The notes under the pieces were generated by a model. It was not told the origin of the DNA. It searched no databases and saw only the letters and a program-made list of their open reading frames with translations. From Xylona heveae TC161 (lineage: Eukaryota > Ascomycota > Xylonomycetes > Xylonales > Xylonaceae), in NCBI RefSeq assembly GCF_001619985.1, contig NW_017264194.1, forward strand, positions 2,599,511-2,663,510: DNA of 64,000 bases, read 5' to 3'. A program made the translations under genes and the position numbers. This document shows, piece after piece, positions 48,372-59,517 of the stretch; within the stretch, counting starts at the first letter, position 1, and every line of letters starts with the position of its first letter.

Positions 48372-48626
48372 ACCTGTGCAATGAATTCAGGGCTCGACGC
48401 ACCCGCCAGCCGCGTGGTTGTATTGAATGAGGATAACCAGAAACGAAAATTTTCAGGCTTAATCAATACTATTGGGTTCGACGTTCATGCCTAGCACATA
48501 ATTCAGAGTCTGCATATTTCGGAATTGTTTTGATGCGATATGACAATCTTGTCATTGAACCTAAAGGGGCCATGGCTCTCTATTTTCCTGCATATAGCTC
48601 ATTTCTATCATTACATATATATATGT

Positions 48627-49405
48627 CTAAGGCTTCAAAACGCCAATCTTGAAGGGGTATATTTGAACCTAGAATTCGAAAAACCAAGATTGTCAGTAAA
48701 TAACTCTTATGATTTGATACGATGATCGTGCATCCACATACCGCATCCCAGTCCCAAACATCCGCTCTAGCATAGGGATCAGCCTTGAGGGCCTCAAGGA
48801 CCTCCTCTTTTGTGTCCGCCTGCGCAACCATCACGCTTCCTTTAATTTTCAAGCCCTCGCCCTCTTTCGGGACATCTTCAAGGAATGCTCCTATATATCA
48901 CCAACCCAGTCATCAGCTATACTGTTTATGTCTAATCCAACTCTTATGACAATATATGACTCAGAATTATGAATCTTTCAGCTGTCAAATATCCTCTAAT
49001 AATCCGCAGGGTAAAAGACATACCGCCGAGCTTCCAGAGACCCTTTTCCGCATCCCGGTTCAATCCGGCAAAATGCTCCCTATTTGCATAATTAGCATAC
49101 ATATCAATCCAGAGATAGACACGGCGTTGTTATTCGCGGTGAAGTTCCTAATGAAGCCTGGAGCAGCTCCGGGCAATGGTTCGAGCAGAACCAACGCGGC
49201 CCCGCCCATTATTCAATTCCAAGCGTCCCGGGGAACGCTGGAAGAAGATGCGCATGCGCAGACAAATACAATTGTTTCCAAGGGCAAATGACTCTGAAGG
49301 GTCAAGAGAAGCTCACTGTCGAACACTCATTCGTCGGTCCAGTGCGCCGACCTTGTCGGGGAGGATGGCAATCCACTCCTGCTTGGGTTTGGAATCGGCA
49401 GACAT
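48627..49405 (-). CDS. YCII-domain (YciI-like) small protein
   Basis: Exons 49405..49317, 49079..49024, 48890..48742 and 48647..48627 give 104 aa. The N-terminus is MSADSKPKQEWIAILPDKVG, then REHF-like residues (QEHFAGLNRDAEKGLWKLGG), AFLEDVPKEGEGLKIKGSVM and VLEALKADPYARADVWDWD. This is the YCII fold, a dimeric alpha-beta fold with a conserved His/Asp pair; the cellular function in fungi is unknown. The last exon of seven codons (ending VLKP) is less sure than the rest because family members often end in a longer basic tail; another 3' acceptor may be used. Confidence 0.78.
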
Positions 49406-49966
49406 GGTGCGTGTGTGCGTGCGGATGGCTTCTGAAGGAGGGTAGCAAAAGGTACGGGGAAGTATGTGTCTGTTCGAAAGAGGCCGCAATAATGCTTGGA
49501 AATTACGCAATTGAAGAGACATGTGGTAAAATAGAACTTGACTCACTTGTTTATCGTTCTACTTTACTCCGATAAATGGAGGGGCTCGGAGTAGAACCGA
49601 AGCATATAGCGTCGGCAGCGGCGCGGCGCTCCGATGGGGGGCGGTCACAACGTTTCTTATCGCCGGGATGAACAAGTTTCCCCTCGTATATGCAAAGTAA
49701 CAAGAAGCACGACATGAACAATGACTACGAAATCGGTGCTTTCCATTTATGAAATGTATGGAGAGCAAGATTGCTTTGATTGTATATAAGCCTCAAAAAG
49801 CCCTCAGAGACCTACTGTGCATGCTAGTTTTCTTAAGAGTAAGACTGTACTGCTATTTTGAGACGTGCGCTTGGAGATTTGAGCGTGTAGATGAAAATGC
49901 CTCCAGAATAAAGAACGCCAGCTCCGCTAAAACTCCAATTATCGATAACCCATGGAAGTACATAAA
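49406..49966. other. Intergenic, no gene seen
   Basis: About 560 bases between the YCII gene start and the end of the DUF2408 gene. Nothing recognisable. Confidence 0.6.
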
Positions 49967-51688
49967 TCATTCTTTGGATTCCTTGTCTTCAATATCCACT
50001 CTCAATTCGTAGCATAGATCGAAACATTCCGCTAGAAGCGAGTTGATACTTCCTTGTCCTTCCGGAATATCGTTGCCAACCATAAATTTACCGTCTACAC
50101 GCATATTATCGATAGAATTCAACTACGCAAGGAATCAGCAAATTTTTCTTCTTCGTTGTGCACAGGCGATGAGATAGCCAGAATCGCAAATACGAACCTT
50201 CATACTATAGGGGTAGAGTTCTCTGGGCGAGGAAACGCCGCCGGATTCACGGACTTCAATCAGGCACTTCCGGAGAGTCTGAAGTTGATTGAATATTGGG
50301 AGCAATGCTTCTGAAACAGGCTCAGATGAAATAAGTGCAACATAAATGTATGCGTAACTCCGTCGCAAAAGGTACAGCAGTGTCTGGTATTGTCAGTGGA
50401 AATTCACTCATTATTGCGCCTGGAAAGTTTACCCGCTGAGCGTGGAGATCTGCCGGTTCTCCTCGATGATCAACGAATTCGCCATTAACACGGGCCTCGT
50501 CGATTCTATCAAGCTGGCGCTGAAAGCCGTAAAGGTCGGTTTCTCGTAGAGACCATGCTTGGGTAAGGGAGAGTTTCTCTAGCTGATTCCGGATATCTAA
50601 AAGACGAGCATATGTGGGCTGGACTCGTTCATCAATTCGCCCCTCCCTAGGCAGGATTAGCTTGTATTCACCCACAAAATGTGTCTCTGATAGTTTTACC
50701 TCTCAAGGACAATTCCGGCCCACTTGAGGCACCTTCCAAAGAGCTCGAGGACTACTTCTTGGCCCTCGGGGATAGTGCCATCAGGCGCGACAAATTTTCC
50801 ATCGGTCTGTGTTCCCTGAATCTCCCAAAGTTGTTCCTGAAGGGACTTCACCTCGGCGGCTGGGAACTATAAACAATCAGCATTCAATTATGAAAAGATG
50901 GAAGGATTAATCGAACCTTTTGTCGCGTGTTGGCAGCTGCGATCAACCTTAATATCGAAACCAATTTTTCATGAATTGGGGTCAAGCTGGCCGGGAGATT
51001 CCATAGCGGTTTCTGAAGCTCGTGGAGCAAGCTCTCGCATTTAGTGAGACGCGCCTCCAGCAGGGTTAGAAGCTCAGGCGGATACGTGTTAGAGCCACGT
51101 CGTAGATTTTCGCGTAACGATTCTAAAGTCCCGCTCATCGAATCGAGGTCTTTGGCGGAGTAGAAAGCAGCTTCTTTGAGATGGTCCAGTAGTCGCTGTC
51201 ACTGTCAGAGGAAGTATTGGGAGAGTAATGATTTAACTACCAACCTTGATCGTAGAAGTCATAGAATAGCTGCGCAGTGTGAGCTAGAGGTCAAAGAATA
51301 TTTGGGGGTGGCATCATCGTACACAGCAGGCGCCTCATTGTTTTTGCCGATTGTGAGGAAGAAGAGAGATATCAGTTGGAAACAATCGTCGAGAACAGTG
51401 TCCACTTGAATTGAATGTTTGATTAGTTGATAGCTTTGTCATTAATACCACGACTCGATTCGGCACACCTCGACTTTGCTGAGACCTGTTATCTTTACGA
51501 ACATCATTGAGCTGAAGTACCTGCTCAATGACTTGGTCGTATAAGGACATCACATCTTGTGACCTAATATACGTTGTTCGGTCTTGCTTTAGTAACGACA
51601 GGTTGTCGCGGACAGCGAGCAGTTTGTCTAAAATCGGCTGCTCTCTTGGATCGATCGGGGCTTGAACAGCTGGAGAATCCGCCATCAT
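49967..51688 (-). CDS. DUF2408 protein (yeast YPL260W/Cub1-like)
   Basis: Eight exons, 51688..51469, 51404..51323, 51269..51245, 51195..50917, 50866..50700, 50646..50433, 50383..50198 and 50122..49967, give 442 aa with every phase agreeing. The protein has two copies of a helical module: the first near residues 10-180 (REQPILDKLLAVRDNLSLLK, VYSMTSTIKRLLDHLKEA) and the second after residue 260 (DERVQPTYARLLDIRNQLEK, LLYLLRRSYAYIYVALISSE). GKFVAPDGTIPEGQ and GKFMVGNDIPEGQ repeat once per half. This is the DUF2408 pattern. The yeast protein is linked to proteasome/DNA-damage phenotypes, but its biochemical role is unknown. A 25-nt exon (51245-51269) is needed to keep frame. Confidence 0.88.
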
Positions 51689-52113
51689 ATGATATTATCT
51701 TCGAATAAAAGACAGGCGTAGTGCGTGTTGTTACTCGTGGACTCCGTACGATGATGGAAAGTTGGGTAGCTGTGGCCTTATCACTGACGTTGTTCGCGGG
51801 GTCCCGAAACTGACCGAGGGGCTGCCATAGCACACAGCACCGAGCACGAAAGAGACCCTGCGGCCATTCCGGGCGGTCCTCGGCAATGATACCCAAAGGG
51901 ATCGTCCTCTTTCGACAGTGATGACTAATACTTATATCGGATTTTGGGCGACGCGAGCCGCTAAACTTAATAGGGTATCAGGACTGCTAAGGGCTCGCAC
52001 AATCGAAATCTGAACCGAAATTCATCTCGACAACACTTGGAGATTCGACTTCATCTCGACAGCCCACGACCATCAGCCAGCGAAGAGCCATACAGCCTCT
52101 CAGCACCTTCAAA
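51689..52113. promoter_or_regulatory. Divergent promoter region of DUF2408 and ribosomal P1 genes
   Basis: 425 bp between start codons. The 3' part, before the P1 gene, is rich in CGAC and TCTCGACA-like repeats (52020-52080), probably the P1 leader. No gene seen. Confidence 0.45.
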
Positions 52114-52700
52114 ATGTCGACTGCCGAACTTGCTTCCTCCTACGCGGCTCTGATCCTCGCCGACGATGGCGTCGAGATCACCGTACGTTTCTCCGCATCT
52201 GTCGCATTGCATTTCTGTTCGTCATACTGAAAATTTGGGATACAGTCCGACAAGCTCCAGACTCTCATCAAGGCCGCCAACATCGCCGAAGTCGAGCCCA
52301 TCTGGACCTCTATCTTCGCTAAGGTACCGAGGACAATTCTTACAACCCAGGATTGACGCCTGGTCGAAAGGCATTGCAGGATTTGAGCTGACATATCTGG
52401 GTTGATAGGCTTTGGAGGGCAAGGACGTCAAGGAGCTCTTGACGAACGTTGGCTCCGGTGGTGGTGCCGCTGCTGCCGCCCCCGTTGCTGGCGGTGCCGC
52501 TGCTGCTGAGGAGGCTGCTCCGGCTGAGGAGAAGAAGGAGGAGGGTACGTACAATTCGCAGGGTGCACTTCTCTGCGCTTCTACTGCACAGACCCTACCG
52601 CCCGAAAGAGGGTTATTGATTCGAAAAGAATGGATTGCTAACCATTTTCACAGAGAAGGAGGAGTCGGACGAGGACATGGGTTTCGGTCTGTTCGACTAA
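52114..52700 (+). CDS. RPP1: 60S acidic ribosomal stalk protein P1
   Basis: Exons 52114..52182, 52246..52323, 52409..52544 and 52654..52700 give 109 aa. The dimerisation half is [40 protein letters not shown] and [19 protein letters not shown]. An Ala/Gly/Pro hinge follows, and then an acidic tail ending in [11 protein letters not shown], the conserved P-protein end that recruits elongation factors and is the docking site of ribosome-inactivating proteins. P1 pairs with P2 on P0 at the ribosomal GTPase centre. The last exon encodes only the tail, a placement often seen for this family. Confidence 0.98.
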
Positions 52701-53214
52701 AAGGTTTCTCGGGTCTCCATTTCCTTTCTTCATACTTCCTCCATTTGGTGCCAACAAGGTTGTGGCGGGGAGGATTCGGCTGTTCATACGATATAGATTG
52801 CCATAGCAATTTTGATCACCGTGTCTTTCCATTTATTTTTCTACTTTCAATGTCGTGTGAAGTCTATCTGCGCTTGTGTCTCTCTTCGGCTTACAAAGAC
52901 ATGCATGCCGTTCTCCATCTATTTTATCCTTCCAAGAAGTTGTCAAGGTGAAAGTCAAATTTTCACATCCAAGAATGCTGTCCAGTCTTGTATCAACTTC
53001 GACCTGCCAATAATATGTATGTGAGTCAATTTGAACCCAATCGTGATTCGCTATCTAACTTTGACAATGCATGATGTGTGACACTTCCTTGATATTATAG
53101 CCTGGTAGCAGGATGAAGTAGGCGATCCAACATGCACTTACGGAAATAGTGGTTGACGTAAGGTATATATCTTCTGCATTACATATACTAGCGGAAAACT
53201 GAAGCTAGCCATCT
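52701..53214. other. Convergent intergenic region
   Basis: About 510 bases between the 3' ends of the P1 and PQ-loop genes; no gene seen. Confidence 0.6.
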
Positions 53215-54538
53215 TCAACGCTCTTCAATCGCCGAACTCGTCTCCTGGTTATCTGCGTATATGTGAAACTGCATAAATATTATGATATCCTCAAACATGG
53301 TCCCGAGGGATCCAATCAACCAAGGGATATTCTTGATAAAATATTCCTTTTCGACCGAGTGGAAAAGTATCTAGGCGATTCGTAAGTAGGAGCGGTACCG
53401 ACACGAAATATTGAGACTTACCCCTGCTCCGTAGGTGATATTCCCTTGGAGAGACAGAACGAAGAATAACAATGAAAGCCCTACGATTGTCAGCAGCCAT
53501 GTTCATGATTGAAAGCTAAGAATTTTTAAAATTACCTTCGCAAGACTTTTCCCGATAATTCTTTATGATCTGCGGGATGCGAGCACTGTTGTCGAATTAG
53601 CAGGTGCCGGGATCACGACAAGTGGAAATTACACACCCCAAGTAGCACAACGCGCTCACGTATCCAAGGATTTCGGCGCCTGCGGGCATTTTTGTTTCCT
53701 CGCCATTATTATCTGCTGGCGTCCAGACACCAGTCTTCCAGGCGATAGCCCAACCAGCGACGCCAGCGGCCCATATAAGAGTGACAGTCACCGTGTTCTT
53801 GATCCATACTTTCGCCGGACTCTCGTCTTCGGCAATCTTCGAAAGTGAGTCTCTCCGCCTGTATGAGGAATGGCTGCCTCTGTGTCTATGGGAAGCGGAT
53901 GAGCGTCGCCTTGAACCCAAAAGTCTGGTATTGTCACTGCTGTGCCTTGTCCTGTCGAGAAGAGGACGCTCGGGGTCGTCTGGCTCAGACCGGGCCGACG
54001 CATTCGAAATTTGCCGTTTCGACCGTCGTGCACTCAGAAGATTGTAGTAAATGCATTGTACAATGAGGACGAGGTCGGCAATGCAAAAATATACGGCTAG
54101 GGCAATCTAGAAGGTAAATCATACGATGAGACACTGGAACAGTCAAGGCTCCTATCACATATGAGTGATCACTCACAACAGTAGGTACTAAGGGTGTAGA
54201 GTTAGCATGTAAGAGCAACGAAATGGGTTCGATTGATGAACTATGACACCTACCTAAGTCTGCCCAGATAGCTCCTATAAAATTTGTAATGTCTCCAACA
54301 AACCACAAAGCTAGGAAAACAAGAGAAATTCCTTCGGCATTTCCTTGCTTGTAATTTTCAACCAACTGCGGCACCTGAACATGATGTGAGCGAAAGGCCT
54401 ATGGCCAAGGGTCTAAGGCGGGGTTTGCACTACCAGCAAGAAGATCCATGATGCCAGGGACACGGACCCTGCTACACCTGAAAGGGCTTCATTCCACGGC
54501 AGGGACCCTTTGATCCCCGCAGCCACGAGGGGAAACAT
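53215..54538 (-). CDS. PQ-loop vacuolar/lysosomal cationic amino acid transporter (Ypq/PQLC2 type)
   Basis: Seven exons, 54538..54434, 54374..54254, 54187..54177, 54106..53637, 53585..53536, 53480..53422 and 53370..53215, give 323 aa. Seven membrane segments are predicted with two PQ-loops: VPQLVENYKQGNAEGISLVF and RIPQIIKNYREKSCEGLSLL, with the Pro-Gln pairs that gate transport. A long Arg/Ser-rich cytosolic loop separates the halves. Yeast Ypq1-3 and human PQLC2 export Lys/Arg/His from the vacuole or lysosome. The third exon is only 11 nt (VPTV with neighbours) and is needed to keep frame. The start at MFPLVAAG is the first ATG in the open part of exon 1. Confidence 0.9.
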
Positions 54539-55507
54539 GAGACCCGGGGAAACCTGCCCCCAAATGCCGATGGCCTCGTTTGGCAATCCAATCAGTGGCC
54601 AGTACCCAATGGCAGAAAAGCGAATTCTGCTTGCTGTTCAGGAATGACGAGCTGAGGCCAGAGATGAGATAATAGCAGTGTGGAGGAACACACGTGCGAT
54701 CGATGGCTAATGGGAGTTTCTCATGGCAGACTTTACCCTGGGCGGCAAAAAGCTATGGGCTCAAATGTTGCGGGATTTGTACTTGCGCCTAAGATTAATT
54801 TGTTAAAGTGGGCGGGTCTAAACGTGCTATGACACATGCGAGAAAGCTCAATGGCCGGCGGTCCGACCTGGGAGCAAGTCGATTCGCGTTTCACTGGTAC
54901 AGAGAAGAGGTCGCTTGTCAATCGTGTATTTTATTTAACTTGAGGAGCTAGATCATCGCCAAATTCTCACTATAAGCTGACTCTTCAGTTAACAAACTCG
55001 ATGAAGTCAGGTCTACGGTGTGGGCAGAGAGTCTGATTCAGAGCGCGAAAGACCGGTGAGCATGGCTTGCCGTGATACCTAAGCTATGTCGCACCCACGC
55101 ATCGGCCGGCTTCATTGCCGATGCTACATCATCGCATCATATGGGGGTATCCCAAAGCAGGATAAACACAGCCGCAATTGGCCGAGCGAGCCTGACAACT
55201 TCGCACGGCTTCTCGTAGGCGGTCATTGTGCAGATGAAAGAGGCGGCTTGATGAGAATCCATTCGAAAGTATTGCCCAAGCTTGTTCTACGTGCAAGTGG
55301 AGACTTTGGAGATATAATGCCAAACCCAACTCATTTGGAATTGCTACCTTGGTTGACCACCTACCTCCCTAGGTTGCAGTGGCATGGTACTTTCAGCATG
55401 GTCAGGGGTTCAATGCGCAGGTTCTTTCGTTGTCGTTGTGTACTATTCCGATAGAACATTGGGAGATGGAGCATTGAAATGTGTGGATTTGTTTTTATTT
55501 CTTGTTT

Positions 55508-55539
<32 letters not shown>

Positions 55540-56512
55540 TTTCTTATTACTTTTTGCCTCTTTTATTCTGGGGCCGTGAAATATTGGTACAAAAGTCGAA
55601 GATGAAGCAAGCAGCCCAGACAATCCATTGTCCTTGTCTCGGATGATATATACTGAGGACATAGTATTTGTTTGACCAACAGTCCAAATCATGAGACGGT
55701 TCGTAAATTTATAGGGAATTGCCTGCATCATTTACGGAGTATTGTTACAAACCCGCAGTGGCAAGCAGATGCCGCTGTCGTCTGCTTGCTAAAACGGGCT
55801 CGGGAGCGTGTGAAACGGAGAGTGCCGGCTTCGGTAAAGCCTAGCCGCCTGGCCGCCTATACGAGGTCTAGTCAGGAGGGACCAGTTGGCGTGCCCCTAG
55901 TGACCGGAAAAAGCACTCAGGGTCGTGCTTCAAATAGACCGGCCAGACTGAACGGCTGGTGAGAAAAGCTGAGTATAGGAACGCCTTCCCGGCAGGCAAC
56001 TGGTGCATGTGAGGCATCCCGAAGTTTCTGTTCCGCTCCCAAATCGGCTTGCTCTCAACCCCACCCCCTGCTCGCTTTTGCCTTGGACCCCCATCACTAA
56101 TCCGAAGCCCCGAACCACCTTCTCTTTGCACGTTGTCTCTCTCTCTTAAAAAGGAGCTGTCACCCGAAGAGGGCAAACCTCTTTTATTTGGTCAGCTTAT
56201 CCCACAACCCGACGACTATTCTCGACATTCTCTATACCCATACGGACTTCGCGTCCATAATTTGGTCGTTCGTTTCCTAAAATTCCGGATTCTTCCCTCC
56301 TGTCACAAATATCATCAATATCTGGGAGACCTATTCTGCGTTACCAGCGTGTCCCTCGTTCATCCAAACAAGGTTTCAGGTTTTTGCCCGGCTCCCGCTC
56401 TCTTCGATTCTGAAACAGCAGATCGAAGGCGGGCTGGACTCTTGCTATTTTCTCGTCGAACACTCGTTCTTTCTCAGCATCCTCTTCCCTTGAAACACTT
56501 TCGTCGAACATC
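54539..56512. other. Gene-free stretch of about 2 kb
   Basis: Divergent region between the PQ-loop and Mid2-like genes. It contains a T-rich run at 55512-55542, and its last 450 bases are pyrimidine-rich like a leader. No gene was supported. Confidence 0.55.
55512..55542 (+). repeat. Interrupted poly(T) tract
   Basis: Runs of 16 and 14 T separated by one G. Confidence 0.93.
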
Positions 56513-57451
56513 ATGGCGATCAACTCAAAAAGGTTGTCTTGCACCATCCTCATTTTCCTCTTCATCTTGTCTGTCGTTTCGGCGGTCCACGTCGAAGGTG
56601 GCTTTTATCGACGCCAAAATGCACCTCTAGGGACGGGGGCATCGGCATCCAAAGCCGCCACTACAACGACACCCGCTACCACTTCACATGATACACCAAC
56701 GAGCACTCCCACCACCGACGAAACTACTCCAACCACGAAGACATCGGATGAGACTACCTCCACGCCATCAACCACAACTCCGACGACGTCCGAGAACAGC
56801 GACACGTCCCAAACTACAGAAGCTACTGCGGCTCCGTCAAGCTCCGACGATAATAATCCAGTGACGGTCACCTCGACCTCAACTAGTAGTTCTCGAGACT
56901 CGCAGAAAACGTCTTCAGGCGCCGCAAAGTCATCAGCTTCCTCAACTCCTTCACAAACTCCCTTCAAGGCGACCGTGACGTCTAACGGCAAGACGACAAC
57001 AATTGCCTCTGCCATTGTCACGAGTGCGACACAGCGTATCGTCACGACAGTAGTTACCGTTAGTGGTGGCAGCACATATTCGCACACTGTCACTACGAGC
57101 TCAGTAGTACCGGTGACGAGAGATGCCAAGGCTACCGATTCGCCCAGCCTTGAGTCTTCTGGCGAAGGCTCAAGCAGCTCCGGCCTCAGTGACAAATCAA
57201 AGCGGATTATTGTTGGCGTTGTCGTTGGCGTCGGAGGCGCGATAATCCTTGGAGGTTTAGGTATCGTTGCATGGCGAATTTGGGGCCGACGGAAGGGCAT
57301 GCATGACGAAGACGATGATCTGATGCGCTCGGAACCGGGATCAACTGGCCAGGAGAAGACCGGCAGTGCCAACGGTAGCGATCCCTTCCGATCAACGCTT
57401 GACCAATATCATACCCGCCCAGGGCCAGTCAATACTGCAGCCAATTTCTAG
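56513..57451 (+). CDS. Mid2-like cell wall stress sensor (type I, Ser/Thr-rich)
   Basis: A single exon of 312 aa. A signal peptide (ILIFLFILSVVSAVHVEG) is followed by about 180 residues of Ser/Thr/Pro-rich, probably O-mannosylated stem (TTTTPATTSHDTPTSTPTTD and similar). Next comes a short conserved stretch VTTVVTVSGGSTYSHTVTT, one membrane helix (RIIVGVVVGVGGAIILGGLG followed by IVAW) and a basic then acidic cytosolic tail (GRRKGMHDEDDDLM). This is the layout of Mid2/Mtl1 sensors that feed the cell wall integrity pathway through Rho1. There is no Cys-rich WSC domain. Low-complexity stems make exact orthology hard to prove. Confidence 0.8.
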   Translation: MAINSKRLSCTILIFLFILSVVSAVHVEGGFYRRQNAPLGTGASASKAATTTTPATTSHDTPTSTPTTDETTPTTKTSDETTSTPSTTTPTTSENSDTSQTTEATAAPSSSDDNNPVTVTSTSTSSSRDSQKTSSGAAKSSASSTPSQTPFKATVTSNGKTTTIASAIVTSATQRIVTTVVTVSGGSTYSHTVTTSSVVPVTRDAKATDSPSLESSGEGSSSSGLSDKSKRIIVGVVVGVGGAIILGGLGIVAWRIWGRRKGMHDEDDDLMRSEPGSTGQEKTGSANGSDPFRSTLDQYHTRPGPVNTAANF

Positions 57452-58340
57452 CAAAGGCAAGGCTCATTTGTTGACAAAACACCCAATGAGCGGTCTTCGT
57501 GCCGCAGTTTTTCGTTCATGATCTTTTACGAAATTCGTTACGGATGCTTCTAGAATCTGGTCATAATTTGTGCTTCGCAGTATTTTACAGTTGTCCCTGG
57601 ATGGATTTATATTTGGGCCAGCATTGATATCACATATGTTTTCCGTCCTCCGGGATGAGTTCATGCATTGCATAGCGGGATATGAGGAGTTTTTGCATTA
57701 AGCTGCTTCCCAGCCTTTAAGATTTGACGAACGAGGCTACTAAAAATAGTACTTACAGTATGGAAATTTACTCAATAATATGCATCAAGCGCCCGATTCC
57801 TTCGAAACGCAAGACGAGTGGTGACAACCGAAGCGCCACAGGGAAAGATGCCTCCTAGTAATGGGAAACGATTCTGCTGGTTGTTTCAAAAAGTCTTATT
57901 GTTTTCAATGTACTCCTTCGTTGTTTGTAGTTCTACAGAGGGACAGAGTGGCGGAAAACATTCTCCTTAAACAAGCAATACTCCGTAATAACCAAGCATT
58001 GGCAGTTGCATGCTACAGCTGAACAAGGGAATATTTATAGTCACCTAAATAATCGTATCGTTCTAGCGGACTAATGACATTGCTTCATAACTTCCGTAGT
58101 AGGTGAACTTATTAGCTGAACGACAAAATGCTTAAAAAGGAAGCGGTCGCGTCGTCACGGGCAGGGTCACACTTTAATATGACGTGACGCGAGACCGCGA
58201 CAATCCCATGCGCGTCTCCCCTACCACGGCAGATGCGGAAAAACCAATACAACTCCAGGCACCCAGAAGGAGAATGTTGAATTTGAATACAATCTAATTT
58301 GCGGTTCAAATATATCGAGGAAGAAGTGTCTGCGAACAAA
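57452..58340. promoter_or_regulatory. Intergenic, with CRE-like motif upstream of the next gene
   Basis: About 890 bases. TGACGTGACG at 58180-58189 is the reverse complement of CGTCACGTCA in the SPF45/Pcs60 promoter and lies 152 bp before the next ATG. No gene seen. Confidence 0.5.
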
Positions 58341-59265
58341 ATGTCTATCATGGATCCGCGACCGCCTGCAATCTTTGACTGGGGCATGCATAACCCTTCT
58401 ACGACTCCCTTACACCATGGCAGTCCCAATTCTGCTCTTCAGCCTCAAAAATTTCCGCCATCACCTCCCACGACTCCTCCGATCAAGCACCAGAAACAAC
58501 CCAGCGATGCTTTCAACCAATCCCCCGGCAGCAGTCCGCTTACCTCGCATTCGAATAGTCACATTCAATCGAGAAGAGATCGGAATACAAGTCCGCCATC
58601 CCGAATCCCTTTTTCACAGCGCCTGATCAAGCCAACGCCCTTCCAACAAAGCCGAGACGGTGGCAAAGAGAAAAGGCGGGATTTATTTCTGAAGAAAATG
58701 AAACAAGAAAGCGAAGAACGCCGATGGGACTCGCGCGCAGAGCATGTTAGTCTTCCCCTCCTCTGGACTACATTGAGCGGGTGTTGTACGCCAGGATAGA
58801 ATTCGTGCTGGTACTAACTAGACGTGTCCATGTTTAGTATCTACGACTGGATTACATATCTGATAGAAAGAGATGGGAAGCAGAGTTGGCTCGATCAGCA
58901 CCGCCCGTCCTCGACGAGGAAGCGGCAGAAGAAGGGCAACAGACGGATAATATCGAAATGGGTGAGTCCATCTTAGAGGACCATAAAGTTTCATCATATG
59001 CAATGTAATGTTTGCTAATTAGATGTGACTTGTAACAGCGGCAGAGGATATATCGCAATATGAGGACGAACAAATAAGCGCTCTTCCGCCTATGATGGTC
59101 TCCAATCCGAGAGACAACGAGGACTCTTGGACCACTTTCGGCAGCGATGACGACGAATATGATGCTCTATTTATGGAGGTAGCTGGACCCCAGCAGCAAG
59201 CACAATTCCTAGCTGCACCGCCTCAAGAACAAAAGGACCAGGAAATGGATACATCAAACGGTTGA
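58341..59265 (+). CDS. Disordered acidic-tailed protein of unknown function
   Basis: Exons 58341..58745, 58838..58961 and 59039..59265 give 251 aa. The N-terminal half is Pro/Ser/Gln-rich (SIMDPRPPAIFDWGMHNPST), then a short charged helix (DLFLKKMKQESEERRWDSRA, YLRLDYISDRKRWEAELARS), and the C-terminal part is acidic, with SWTTFGSDDDEYDALFMEV. The conserved-looking helix and the acidic DDDEYDALF box may be binding motifs. I do not recognise the family. The in-frame joining over three exons supports a real gene. Confidence 0.7.
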
Positions 59266-59517
59266 CCACGAGGCTTTAGAAAAGCCTGACGGAATCGAAA
59301 TCAGAAAAGCGGAAGCCTTACGGAATGGTTTTCGCTCTACATGTTATCATATCGCGTGGACCAGAACCGTTCATGTCTGGAGGACAATTAGTTAATCACC
59401 GGTAAATATCATGGCGCAATGGAGTTGAGTAGCATAAACGGGGGGGGCGCATTTTAATGGAGGATTGATCGATCTAACTCCGTATGGTTTCATTACGGGA
59501 TATGGCGTTGGTGGAAT

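Noticed and set aside
56605-57372. A 255-codon open frame on the minus strand opposite the Mid2-like gene
   Set aside because: It is a shadow: the repeated ACN/TCN codons on the plus strand rarely give stops in reverse. The plus frame has a signal peptide and membrane helix.
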